Shown here: one piece after another, positions 34,012-40,846 of the stretch | How the letters are laid out: every line of letters begins with the position of its first letter | Position numbering within the stretch: position 1 is the first letter of the stretch | Assembly (NCBI RefSeq): GCF_014645315.1 | Contig: NZ_BMLQ01000001.1 | Span: 367,665 to 431,664 of the forward strand | Length of the DNA stretch: 64,000 bases | From: Citricoccus zhacaiensis | Lineage (GTDB): Bacteria; Actinomycetota; Actinomycetes; Actinomycetales; Micrococcaceae | Direction: 5' to 3' | Notes under the pieces: model-generated | What the model saw: the letters and a program-made list of their open reading frames with translations, nothing else | Told to the model about the DNA's origin: nothing | Databases searched by the model: none | Translations under genes and position numbers: made by a program

Positions 34012-34902
34012 CTACTTCTTGAGCTGGCGGGCGAACACGGCGACGGCGGTGGTCGCGGCACCGAGCATCGCCAGGGGCTGCCACCGGTCCTTCACGAAGT
34101 CACCGGCGTCGTTGGCCTTCTGGCCCGCCCGCGCGCCGGTGTGGTGCGGAGCGGTCGGCGAGGTCGGATCCTGCTCGGTGGAACCGGCGCCGGACGCATC
34201 GCCCTTGAACTGGGAGGTGAAGGCAGAGAACTGGGACTTGAGGTCCGTCTTCTCCTCCAGACCCGAGCGGATGTCACCCAGGTGCTGACGCCGCAGCTGG
34301 GTGCGGCGGCGCAACTCGGCGTAGGACGGGCTCTGGACGGTGGCGTGCTGCGGGGCCTCTCCACGCTTCCGGGCGGCCTTGTCCTCTGCGGCCGCGGCCT
34401 TGCGACGCTCGGCGTCCCGGGCGGCGGCGACCTTCTTCTCCTCGGCCTTCTGGGCCTCGAGGCGGTCGAACTCCGCCGGGTCGAAGGCGTTGCCCTCCTT
34501 GAGGTACCCCAGGTCATACTTCACGCCCTGAATGGTCTCCGCGGGCACCAGCGGCATGGCCGCCTTCACGCGGAAGAGGCCGATCAGGAGGAAGATCAGG
34601 GCGACGAGGAGCGCGCCGGCCGCCACCATGAGCGCGGAGAACCAGATGGGCCGTTCCTGGGCGAAACCACCGATCATCGCGACGATCAGTGCCACCACCA
34701 TGATGAACAGGAACACCAGGCCGACGACGGCGAGGCCGATACCGATCCCGGCGGTGATCGCCTTCTTGCCCATCTGGCTCTTGACCATGGCCAGCTCATC
34801 CTTGAGCTGCAGGGGAAGCAGACGCCCCGCCGTGGTCACCAGGTCGGGCAACGAGCTGGAGCGGGTCTGGTCCGTCACGCGGGGAGAACTCTGGTTGGCC
34901 AT
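34012..34902 (-). CDS. Phage-holin-X/DUF1469-like membrane protein with charged tail
   Basis: A 296-residue protein. Residues about 20-115 match the actinobacterial superfamily holin-X (DUF1469) pattern: LVTTAGRLLPLQLKDELAMV, GKKAITAGIGIGLAVVGLVF, then two membrane segments. A long charged, Lys/Ala/Glu-rich region with coiled-coil character (FDRLEAQKAEEKKVAAARDA) and a C-terminal hydrophobic segment follow. Despite the name there is no phage context; such proteins sit in housekeeping operons. ATG 34902 follows GGGAAGG. A similar pairing with a small helical protein is common in actinobacteria. Confidence 0.75.
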   Translation of the reverse strand: MANQSSPRVTDQTRSSSLPDLVTTAGRLLPLQLKDELAMVKSQMGKKAITAGIGIGLAVVGLVFLFIMVVALIVAMIGGFAQERPIWFSALMVAAGALLVALIFLLIGLFRVKAAMPLVPAETIQGVKYDLGYLKEGNAFDPAEFDRLEAQKAEEKKVAAARDAERRKAAAAEDKAARKRGEAPQHATVQSPSYAELRRRTQLRRQHLGDIRSGLEEKTDLKSQFSAFTSQFKGDASGAGSTEQDPTSPTAPHHTGARAGQKANDAGDFVKDRWQPLAMLGAATTAVAVFARQLKK

Positions 34903-35052
34903 GTGAGTGTGCCTTCCCTGTGGTCTACGACTGGAATTCGGTGCTGTCCCGGACCGGTCCGGGCAGGTCAAACCTACCACCGACCGTCCTTTCCCAGAGA
35001 TCGCCCCCGGACCGTCACTTGACAGTTCAAGCTACGCGAGTAGGGTCGAGCT

Positions 35053-35105
35053 GAAGCCGGCGCCCTCTCTCCCCCTGATGAGCGGCGCCGGCTTCCTCGA
35101 TCTCC
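35053..35105 (-). terminator. Terminator hairpin after the ferritin gene
   Basis: A perfect 12-bp stem (GAAGCCGGCGCC with its complement, 35053-35064 / 35094-35105) around a C/T-rich loop, 26 bases after the ferritin stop on the minus strand. Confidence 0.75.
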
Positions 35106-35130
35106 GGCCGGGTCTCCCCGGGGGCGGACA

Positions 35131-35643
35131 TCAGGCCTCGGTGGTCCCCACGGAACGCGAGCCCAGCTCGGCGTCCAGGCGCAACAGGCCGGCGCCGTCA
35201 TTGCCGATGAGCTTGATGCGGCCGATGATCTCACTGACCGTGGCCTCTTCCTCGATCTGCTCGTCCACGAACCAGTTCAGCAGCGGGCGGGAGTCCAGGT
35301 CGCCGGCGGCCTCGGTCTCCCGGTACAGGTCACGGATGGCGTTGGAGACCTTGATCTCGTTGGCCAGGGACTCCTCGAAGATCTCCAGCGGGCTCAGGCC
35401 AGCCCGCACCACGGGGGCGTTGATAGCGCCGATCTCGGCATGGTTTCCGCGGTCCACCACGTGGTCGATGAACTTGTTGGCGTGGACGATCTCCTCGTCC
35501 GCCTGGTGGCGCAGCCACGAGCCGAACCCGGTCAGGTCCTGCTCGTCCGCCTCGATGGCCAGCTGGCGGTAGGCCAGGGAGGACTCGAACTCGAGGGTGA
35601 TCTGTTCGTTGAACTTCTTCACAAGGTCTTCTGAGATCTTCAT
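35131..35643 (-). CDS. Ferritin-like iron storage protein
   Basis: A 170-residue non-haem ferritin. The four-helix bundle shows the ferroxidase ligands in ITLEFESSLAYRQLAIEADE, LRHQADEEIVHANKFIDHVV and NWFVDEQIEEEATVSEIIGR. It oxidises ferrous iron and stores it as a mineral in a 24-subunit shell. ATG 35643 is chosen because TACTGT lies at -12 to -7 with no ribosome site, giving a leaderless mRNA; this rejects the start at 35664. I saw no IdeR/DtxR-type iron box by eye in the short upstream gap. Confidence 0.93.
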   Translation of the reverse strand: MKISEDLVKKFNEQITLEFESSLAYRQLAIEADEQDLTGFGSWLRHQADEEIVHANKFIDHVVDRGNHAEIGAINAPVVRAGLSPLEIFEESLANEIKVSNAIRDLYRETEAAGDLDSRPLLNWFVDEQIEEEATVSEIIGRIKLIGNDGAGLLRLDAELGSRSVGTTEA

Positions 35644-35649
35644 GGGACC

Positions 35650-35655
35650 ACAGTA
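35650..35655 (-). promoter_or_regulatory. -10 box (TACTGT) of leaderless ferritin mRNA
   Basis: TACTGT at -12 to -7 of ATG 35643. Confidence 0.5.
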
Positions 35656-35763
35656 GAACCGCACGAGCGCCTTGTCACCGAAGGAAAGGCTCTGCTAAAG
35701 AAGGGAAGGCTGGGCTCACTCGCAGTTCCAAGGCTCCGACGCGCGGACGCGGCTCAGGACCGG

Positions 35764-36987
35764 TCAGAACCGGGCCGCCGGGGAACTGACGCGATAGCTC
35801 AGGACCAGCTGCAGGGCGGAGACGGCCATCACCACCATGATGGCGGCGGCCCAGTCCCCCAGCAGCCCGTTCATCAGGCCCAGGCCGAAGGGGCCGATGG
35901 CGGCTCCCAGGTATCCCAGTGACTGGGCGAGCGTGGACAGTGCCGTGGTCTCGGCCGGGGTCTCCCCGCTGCGGCTGATCAGGAGCATGAGCAGCGGGAA
36001 CACGCAGAAGCCGAGCCCCATGAGGATCGAGGTTCCGATGACCCAGTCCACCGGCGCCAGCAGCAGGACCACATAACCGGCCAGGGATGCGCCGCAGGTG
36101 ATCATGAACGCCGTGCGCAACAGCCAGGGCCGGCCGGCGAGCGTGAGCAGCACCATCATCGTGGGGATGCCGACCAGCTGCATCAGGCCCAGCATGAGCC
36201 CGGCCGTGGTGGCGTCCAGCCCCCGGGAGATGAGGATGTGCGGGTACCAGCCGAGGACCCCGTACGCCAGGAACGCCTGAGCGGCGAACAGTGCCGTGAA
36301 CAGCTGGCCCTTGCGTGTCCTCAGCAGCCCCCACGGCGAGACGTAGGGCACGTCCCGGCGTGCGGCCCAATCCCCGGACAGCCGGCTGCGCACCGCCAGG
36401 GGGACGAACACCGCCAGCGCGACAGCGGCCGGGACCGCCCAGGCGGCGAGACCTGCGGTGGGCGAACCCAGTCCGCGGGCCACGGGGACGGCGAGGGCTG
36501 CCGCCGAGGTGGCGCCGATCGTCATGGACACCGTGTACATCCCCGTCATCGTGGCGGCCCTGGCCCCGTGGTGCTGGCGGATATAGGTGGGCATCGCCAC
36601 GTTGCAGACGGCCAGGCCGCACATGCCGATCACGGTGCCGACCAGCAGCAGGGCGGTGGACTCGAAGACACGCAGGACCAGTCCCCCGGTGAGCAGCGCC
36701 AGGGCCAGCGCGATGGCCGGCTCCAGCCCGCACCGGCGCACCAGCCAGGAGGTGCCCGCGCCAGCCACCGCGAAGCACAGCACCGGGATGGTCGGCAGCA
36801 GAGAGGCGATGAGCGGCCCGTAGCCGAGCAGGTTCTGCAGGTCCTCGAACAACGGCCCGGCCGAGGCGATCCCGGCCCGCAGGTTCAGGCCGATCAGCAC
36901 GACGGCGAGCACGGACACCAGCGCGGCGCGGTTCCGCTGGCCGGCCGGTCCGGAGGGTTCGGTTGGCCCTCCGGGCGTGCTCGTCAT
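35764..36987 (-). CDS. MFS transporter, CynX/NimT family
   Basis: A 407-residue, 12-segment major facilitator protein of the cyanate/nitroimidazole (CP/CynX) type: VLIGLNLRAGIASAGPLFED, SLLPTIPVLCFAVAGAGTSW, VAMPTYIRQHHGARAATMTG and, in the second half, LFTALFAAQAFLAYGVLGWY and LAQSLGYLGAAIGPFGLGLM. Substrates of this group include cyanate and 2-nitroimidazole. ATG 36987 has TAGTCT at -12 to -7 and no ribosome site, so it is probably leaderless. It is divergent from the ABC-F leader, sharing a 120-base promoter region with it. Confidence 0.88.
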   Translation of the reverse strand: MTSTPGGPTEPSGPAGQRNRAALVSVLAVVLIGLNLRAGIASAGPLFEDLQNLLGYGPLIASLLPTIPVLCFAVAGAGTSWLVRRCGLEPAIALALALLTGGLVLRVFESTALLLVGTVIGMCGLAVCNVAMPTYIRQHHGARAATMTGMYTVSMTIGATSAAALAVPVARGLGSPTAGLAAWAVPAAVALAVFVPLAVRSRLSGDWAARRDVPYVSPWGLLRTRKGQLFTALFAAQAFLAYGVLGWYPHILISRGLDATTAGLMLGLMQLVGIPTMMVLLTLAGRPWLLRTAFMITCGASLAGYVVLLLAPVDWVIGTSILMGLGFCVFPLLMLLISRSGETPAETTALSTLAQSLGYLGAAIGPFGLGLMNGLLGDWAAAIMVVMAVSALQLVLSYRVSSPAARF

Positions 36988-36993
36988 GGCTTG

Positions 36994-36999
36994 AGACTA
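36994..36999 (-). promoter_or_regulatory. -10 box (TAGTCT) of leaderless CynX-type MFS mRNA
   Basis: TAGTCT at -12 to -7 of ATG 36987. Confidence 0.5.
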
Positions 37000-37040
37000 G
37001 TCCAGCCCCAGGGAGTGCAGCGGTCTACAACGGGCGGGCA

Positions 37041-37090
37041 CAGACGAGAACAGGCGAGAACGGACAAGAACCGACCAGAACAGACGAGCA
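37041..37090 (+). repeat. Five exact 10-bp direct repeats upstream of the ABC-F leader
   Basis: Five consecutive 10-base units read CAGACGAGAA, CAGGCGAGAA, CGGACAAGAA, CCGACCAGAA and CAGACGAGCA. They end 5 bases before the -10 box TAGAAT, covering the usual activator and -35 positions. One unit per helix turn would put the same bases on one face of the DNA, which suits an oligomeric regulator. Confidence 0.8.
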
Positions 37091-37095
37091 CTGAT

Positions 37096-37101
37096 TAGAA
37101 T
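37096..37101 (+). promoter_or_regulatory. -10 box (TAGAAT) of the ABC-F transcript
   Basis: TAGAAT at -13 to -8 of the upstream ORF start (ATG 37109). No -35 hexamer is visible; the repeats occupy that region, so an activator is likely needed. Confidence 0.55.
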
Positions 37102-37108
37102 GGCCCGC

Positions 37109-37156
37109 ATGGTTCACACCAGCATCGCGATGATCAGGATACGTCCCGGCCGCTGA
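37109..37156 (+). CDS. Leader peptide (upstream ORF) of the ABC-F gene with Arg-X-Arg stalling motif
   Basis: A 15-residue ORF, MVHTSIAMIRIRPGR, starting at the predicted transcription start. Its Arg10-Ile11-Arg12 is a +X+ motif as in the macrolide-dependent arrest peptides ErmDL (MTHSMRLR) and the MsrA-type leader (MTASMRLK), where macrolides stall the ribosome with the last basic residue in the A site. The Arg10 and Ile11 codons are AGG and ATA, both rare in such a GC-rich genome. The last codons lie inside hairpin 37146-37167, so a stalled ribosome would open it. Role as an attenuator for the ABC-F gene is inferred. Confidence 0.65.
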   Translation: MVHTSIAMIRIRPGR

Positions 37157-37228
37157 CGGCGGCCCGGTGAGACACCCCATTATCAACTGATCCACCCCCG
37201 ACCGCCGTCCCGGTTCCTGCCGGGCGGC
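37146..37228 (+). promoter_or_regulatory. Hairpins between leader peptide and ABC-F gene (candidate attenuator)
   Basis: Hairpin A (37146-37153 with 37159-37167, one bulged C) overlaps the leader's last codons; hairpin B (37204-37213 with 37220-37228, one bulged T) lies 42 bases before the ABC-F start. Both are GC-rich. Neither has a T run; termination by Rho or translational masking are possible. Confidence 0.45.
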
Positions 37229-37270
37229 CTCGTGGCGTGCCCGGCTCCCTGACGAGTCGAAAGAACCACC

Positions 37271-38956
37271 GTGAACCCACGTTTCCCTGAACACCCTTCC
37301 TCCCCCGCCGACCTCCGCATGGAGACGACGCTTCCCGCGGGCTCGGCCGCTCATCTGCGCGCGGACGGCCTCTGCGTCGTCCGCGGCGGCCGGCGGATCC
37401 TCCGTGACGCCCGCGTCACCATCTCCGTCCGTTCCCGCCTCGCCATCGTCGGCGAGAACGGCCGCGGCAAGAGCACCCTGCTGCGCGTCCTCGCCGGAAC
37501 CCTGAGGCCCGACGCCGGCTCGGTCACCCGGGTGGGCACGCTCGGCGTGGCCGAGCAGACCCTCGATGCAGGCCCCGGCCAGACCGTGGGCACGCTCGTG
37601 GGCGAGGCCATCGGGGCCTCACAACGGGCTCTGACAGCCCTGGACGCTGCTGCGGACGCCCTGGCCCGGGGCTCGACCGGTGCGGACGATGACTATGCGG
37701 CCGCACTGGAGACGGCCACCGTCCTCGACGCCTGGGACGCCGAACGCCGGGTGGACATGGCGCTGGCGGCGTTGGACGCCGTGACGGACCGGTCCCGCCT
37801 GCTCGCGGAGTTGTCTGTGGGGCAGCGGTACCGGGTCCGGCTGGCCTGCGTGCTCGGTGCGCGGTACGACACGCTGCTGCTGGACGAGCCGACCAATCAC
37901 CTCGATGCCGGCAGCCTGGACTTCCTGACCGCGAGTCTGCGCGAACATCCCGGCGGACTGGCTCTGGTCTCCCACGACCGGACCCTGTTGCGGGATGTGG
38001 CGGAGGAGTTCCTCGACCTGGACCCGAGCGTGGACGGACGGCCCACCCTCTACGCCGGAGGCTATGACGGCTGGCAATCGGGGCGGAACGCCGCCCGTGA
38101 ACGCTGGGTGCAGGCTCATGAGACCCAACGGGCCGAGCACCACCGCCTGGCCGAGGCCGCCGACGCGGCGCGGGACCTGCTGGAATCCGCGTGGCGGCCG
38201 GACAAGGGGCATGGCAAGCACCAACGCCAGAGCCGGGCACCCGGCGTCGTGCAGGCCGTGAAGCGGCGCCAGGCGGACCTGGAGGCACACCGCATCTCCG
38301 TGCCGGAACCACCGGCGCAGCTGACCTTTCCGGATCTGGCGGTTCGGGCCGGACAGCCGTTGATGCACTGCAGCGGGGTGACGGTGGCCGGCCGGCTGAG
38401 GCGGCCGGTGGATCTGCGGCTGACCGGAGGTGAGCGCCTGCTCGTGACCGGGCCCAACGGGGCGGGCAAATCCACCCTGTTGGAGGTGCTGGCCGGCGGG
38501 ATCGCACCGGATGCCGGCGAAGTGCGTCACTCCCCTGAGGCCCGGATCGCGCTGGTCGGCCAGGAGCCCCCGGTCTGGCCGACGCGGATGCTCGCCCACG
38601 AGCTGTACCGGGACCATGTGCACCGGCTGCTCGCGGCCGATACCCGCTCTGAGGAGGATTTGGTGCCTCTGGGAGCCACCGGGCTGCTGGACACAGAGGC
38701 ACTGCGTACCCCGGTCGGCGCCCTGTCCGCGGGGCAGCGGAGCCGGCTGCACCTGGCCCTGCGGCTGGCGGAGCGCCCGGATCTGCTGCTTCTGGACGAG
38801 CCCAGCAACCACCTGTCCGCACCGGTGGTGGACGCCCTCACCGAGGCACTGCTGGTCACCCGGGCGGCCGTCGTCGTCGCGACGCACGACCGGCAGCTGC
38901 TGCGGGACCTGGCCGCCTGGTCCCGACTGGAGTTGGAGGGACCCGACGGCGGGTGA
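37271..38956 (+). CDS. ABC-F protein, antibiotic-resistance (ribosome protection) type
   Basis: A 561-residue soluble protein with two ATPase domains and no membrane segments. Walker [10 protein letters not shown] (61-69) and GPNGAGKST (394-402); signatures LSVGQ (181-185) and LSAGQ (485-489); Walker B with [11 protein letters not shown] (202-212) and [11 protein letters not shown] (506-516). The linker (about 255-360), rich in Arg, Ala and Gln, would reach the peptidyl-transferase centre. Short, divergent ABC-F proteins of this kind displace macrolides, lincosamides, streptogramins or pleuromutilins from the ribosome. The leader peptide supports drug-inducible resistance. GTG 37271 follows GAAAGAA; ATG 37319 is less likely. 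Confidence 0.9.
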   Translation: MNPRFPEHPSSPADLRMETTLPAGSAAHLRADGLCVVRGGRRILRDARVTISVRSRLAIVGENGRGKSTLLRVLAGTLRPDAGSVTRVGTLGVAEQTLDAGPGQTVGTLVGEAIGASQRALTALDAAADALARGSTGADDDYAAALETATVLDAWDAERRVDMALAALDAVTDRSRLLAELSVGQRYRVRLACVLGARYDTLLLDEPTNHLDAGSLDFLTASLREHPGGLALVSHDRTLLRDVAEEFLDLDPSVDGRPTLYAGGYDGWQSGRNAARERWVQAHETQRAEHHRLAEAADAARDLLESAWRPDKGHGKHQRQSRAPGVVQAVKRRQADLEAHRISVPEPPAQLTFPDLAVRAGQPLMHCSGVTVAGRLRRPVDLRLTGGERLLVTGPNGAGKSTLLEVLAGGIAPDAGEVRHSPEARIALVGQEPPVWPTRMLAHELYRDHVHRLLAADTRSEEDLVPLGATGLLDTEALRTPVGALSAGQRSRLHLALRLAERPDLLLLDEPSNHLSAPVVDALTEALLVTRAAVVVATHDRQLLRDLAAWSRLELEGPDGG

Positions 38957-38994
38957 TGTCTCCTGAGAGGGCGTGACGGCTTGCGCCGGCCGGA

Positions 38995-40515
38995 CTAGTG
39001 ATTGCTCTCGTAGGCGCTGGCCGGGGTGCCGGGGCCGTAGTGGCGCAGGAGCCAACCGGTGGCGACGGCGCACACCGCGACGACGGCGGTGATGATGGCG
39101 AGCACGGTCACGAATGCCGTGTCATACGCGGCGCCCGCGGCGGCCAGCACGGCCGGGTCACCGGGGGCCACCGTCACGGCCTGGGACATGCTGTCCGCCG
39201 CTCCCGCCGGGGCTCCGGACGGCAGCTGGACGGTCAGCGTGTAGACGAGGGTGGCGAGGCTGCCGAGGATCGCGACGGCCAGCAGGTTGCCGAACTCGTA
39301 GGACACCTCCTCGACGGAGGAGGCCATGCCGGCCTGACGGGCCGGGACGTTGCCGATGATGGCCGTGGACGCCACGGACATGGCCGCGCCCATGCCGGCT
39401 CCGGTCAGCACCAGACCGGTCACCAGCAGACCCAGGTGGCTCGTGGCCCCGAGTGCGGCCAGGGTCATGCCCAGCGTGCCGAGGATGAAGCCGCCGGTGA
39501 TGAGCGTGCGCAGTCCGAGCACGTGCAGCGTGGCACCGCCGGCGAGGGACGTGAGAAGAGACCCTGCGGCGAGTGCGGCGACCAGGAGGCCCGATTGGAG
39601 CGGCGTATAGCCCTCGACCAGCTGGAAGCGCTGGGTGGTGACCAGCTGGACACCGCCGATCACGAACATCGAGCAGGCCGCCGCCAGGAACCCTGCGGAG
39701 AAGGCCTGGTTGCGGAAGACGGCGAAGTCGAGGACCGGATCGTCCAGCTCGCGTTGGCGCCGGACGAACAGCCAGGCCCCGGCCACGGCGCTGGCGGCGG
39801 TGACCGCCAGCAGTGGCCACGAGGGGTCCGGGCCGGTGGCCTCCTTGATCGCGAAGACGGCTCCCGTGAGGGCGACCATGGCATACAGGGAGGACAGCGC
39901 GTCCCAGGACCTGGACCGGTCCGGCCGGGCCCGCGGCGCCACCCACGGAGTCAGCACCAGGGCACCCAGGACGACCGGGACGTTGATGAGGAACACGGAG
40001 CCCCACCAGAAGTGCTCCAGCAGCAGGCCGCCGACGATCGGGCCCAGTGCCGCACCGACCACGGAGATGCTCCCCCAGACGCCGATGGCGACATTGCGCT
40101 GGCGGACATCATCGAAGCCGATGCGGATCAGGGCCAGGGTGGCCGGCATCATGCAAGCAGCGCCGACGGCCAGCAGGGCCCGTGCGGTGATCAGGACGGT
40201 GACGCCAGGCGCGAAGGCCGCCACGAGGGAGGCGGCCCCGAAGAGCACCAAGCCGATGAGGAAGAGCCGCCGATGACCGTACCGGTCCCCCAGCGTCCCC
40301 GCACCCAGCAGCAGGCCGCACATCACGAGCGGATAGGCGTTGAGGATCCACAGTGACTCCGACGCCGTGGCCCCGAGCTCCGCCGTCAGGGTCGGCAGCG
40401 CGGTGTAGAGGATCGTGTTGTCCAGCGTGATCAGCAGCACCCCGGCGCTGACCGCGACCAGCAGCAGCCACCGGCGCAGCGGTGTCATCTCGGCGGGCAT
40501 GGAGGACGTGGTCAC
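38995..40515 (-). CDS. MFS drug transporter, DHA2 family (14 segments)
   Basis: A 506-residue exporter of the QacA/SmvA type. Membrane segment 1 has LITLDNTILYTALPTL and motif A-like GTLGDRYGHRRLFLIG; segment 5 carries the antiporter motif in VGAALGPIVGGLLLEHFWWG. Members expel cationic dyes, antiseptics and antibiotics by proton antiport. Its stop is 39 bases from that of the ABC-F gene (convergent). GTG 40515 has TAGAGT at -12 to -7, implying a leaderless mRNA. With the ABC-F and CynX-type genes it makes a resistance-like block. Confidence 0.9.
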   Translation of the reverse strand: MTTSSMPAEMTPLRRWLLLVAVSAGVLLITLDNTILYTALPTLTAELGATASESLWILNAYPLVMCGLLLGAGTLGDRYGHRRLFLIGLVLFGAASLVAAFAPGVTVLITARALLAVGAACMMPATLALIRIGFDDVRQRNVAIGVWGSISVVGAALGPIVGGLLLEHFWWGSVFLINVPVVLGALVLTPWVAPRARPDRSRSWDALSSLYAMVALTGAVFAIKEATGPDPSWPLLAVTAASAVAGAWLFVRRQRELDDPVLDFAVFRNQAFSAGFLAAACSMFVIGGVQLVTTQRFQLVEGYTPLQSGLLVAALAAGSLLTSLAGGATLHVLGLRTLITGGFILGTLGMTLAALGATSHLGLLVTGLVLTGAGMGAAMSVASTAIIGNVPARQAGMASSVEEVSYEFGNLLAVAILGSLATLVYTLTVQLPSGAPAGAADSMSQAVTVAPGDPAVLAAAGAAYDTAFVTVLAIITAVVAVCAVATGWLLRHYGPGTPASAYESNH

Positions 40516-40521
40516 CGAAAA

Positions 40522-40527
40522 ACTCTA
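40522..40527 (-). promoter_or_regulatory. -10 box (TAGAGT) of leaderless DHA2 mRNA
   Basis: TAGAGT at -12 to -7 of GTG 40515. Confidence 0.45.
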
Positions 40528-40563
40528 GCCGTGCCGGGCACCGGCAGGATTCCCTCCGCCGAT

Positions 40564-40592
40564 TTCACAGTTCCGCCGAACTTCGGTACAGT
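40564..40592 (+). promoter_or_regulatory. Promoter of tRNA-Asn
   Basis: -35 TTCACA (40564-40569), 17-base spacer, -10 TACAGT (40587-40592); transcription would start near 40599, about 34 bases before the tRNA. Confidence 0.7.
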
Positions 40593-40632
40593 GGAACCCG
40601 CTGTCATGCAGTTCTACGAACAGCACCAGCAG

Positions 40633-40705
40633 TCCCCCGTAGCTCAATTGGCAGAGCATTCGACTGTTAATCGAAGGGTTACTGGTTCGAGTCCAGTCGG
40701 GGGAG
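40633..40705 (+). tRNA. tRNA-Asn (GUU)
   Basis: A complete 73-base cloverleaf: acceptor TCCCCCG/CGGGGGA, D-arm TAGCTCAATTGGCAGAGCA, anticodon loop CTGTTAA with GTT, T-arm CTGGTTCGAGTCCAG, discriminator G as usual for Asn. CCA is not fully encoded. Confidence 0.97.
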
Positions 40706-40711
40706 CAAGAG

Positions 40712-40754
40712 AACCTCTCTGTTCAGGCGTCCAGCCGTCAGGGAGGTTTTTCTT
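40712..40754 (+). terminator. Terminator of tRNA-Asn
   Basis: A 10-bp stem (AACCTCTCTG / CAGGGAGGTT, one G-T pair; 40712-40721 / 40739-40748) followed by a T-rich run, 6 bases after the tRNA: a classic Rho-independent terminator, rare in such GC-rich DNA. Confidence 0.88.
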
Positions 40755-40784
40755 TGCCCCCGTGTTTCCTGAACTGAGGTAAAC

Positions 40785-40822
40785 AGCTCCGCCCCCGAAC
40801 CGGATGGCTCGGGGGCGGAGCT
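40785..40822 (-). terminator. Terminator of the SLH phosphoesterase gene
   Basis: A perfect 14-bp stem (AGCTCCGCCCCCGA with complement; 40785-40798 / 40809-40822) 24 bases after the phosphoesterase stop on the minus strand. It can also act on read-through from tRNA-Asn. Confidence 0.8.
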
Positions 40823-40846
40823 TTACTGCGTCAGCGCTTGAGTGCG

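Noticed and set aside
34012-34902. Phage remnant suggested by a holin-type protein
   Set aside because: No other phage genes nearby; this membrane family is common in actinobacterial housekeeping regions.
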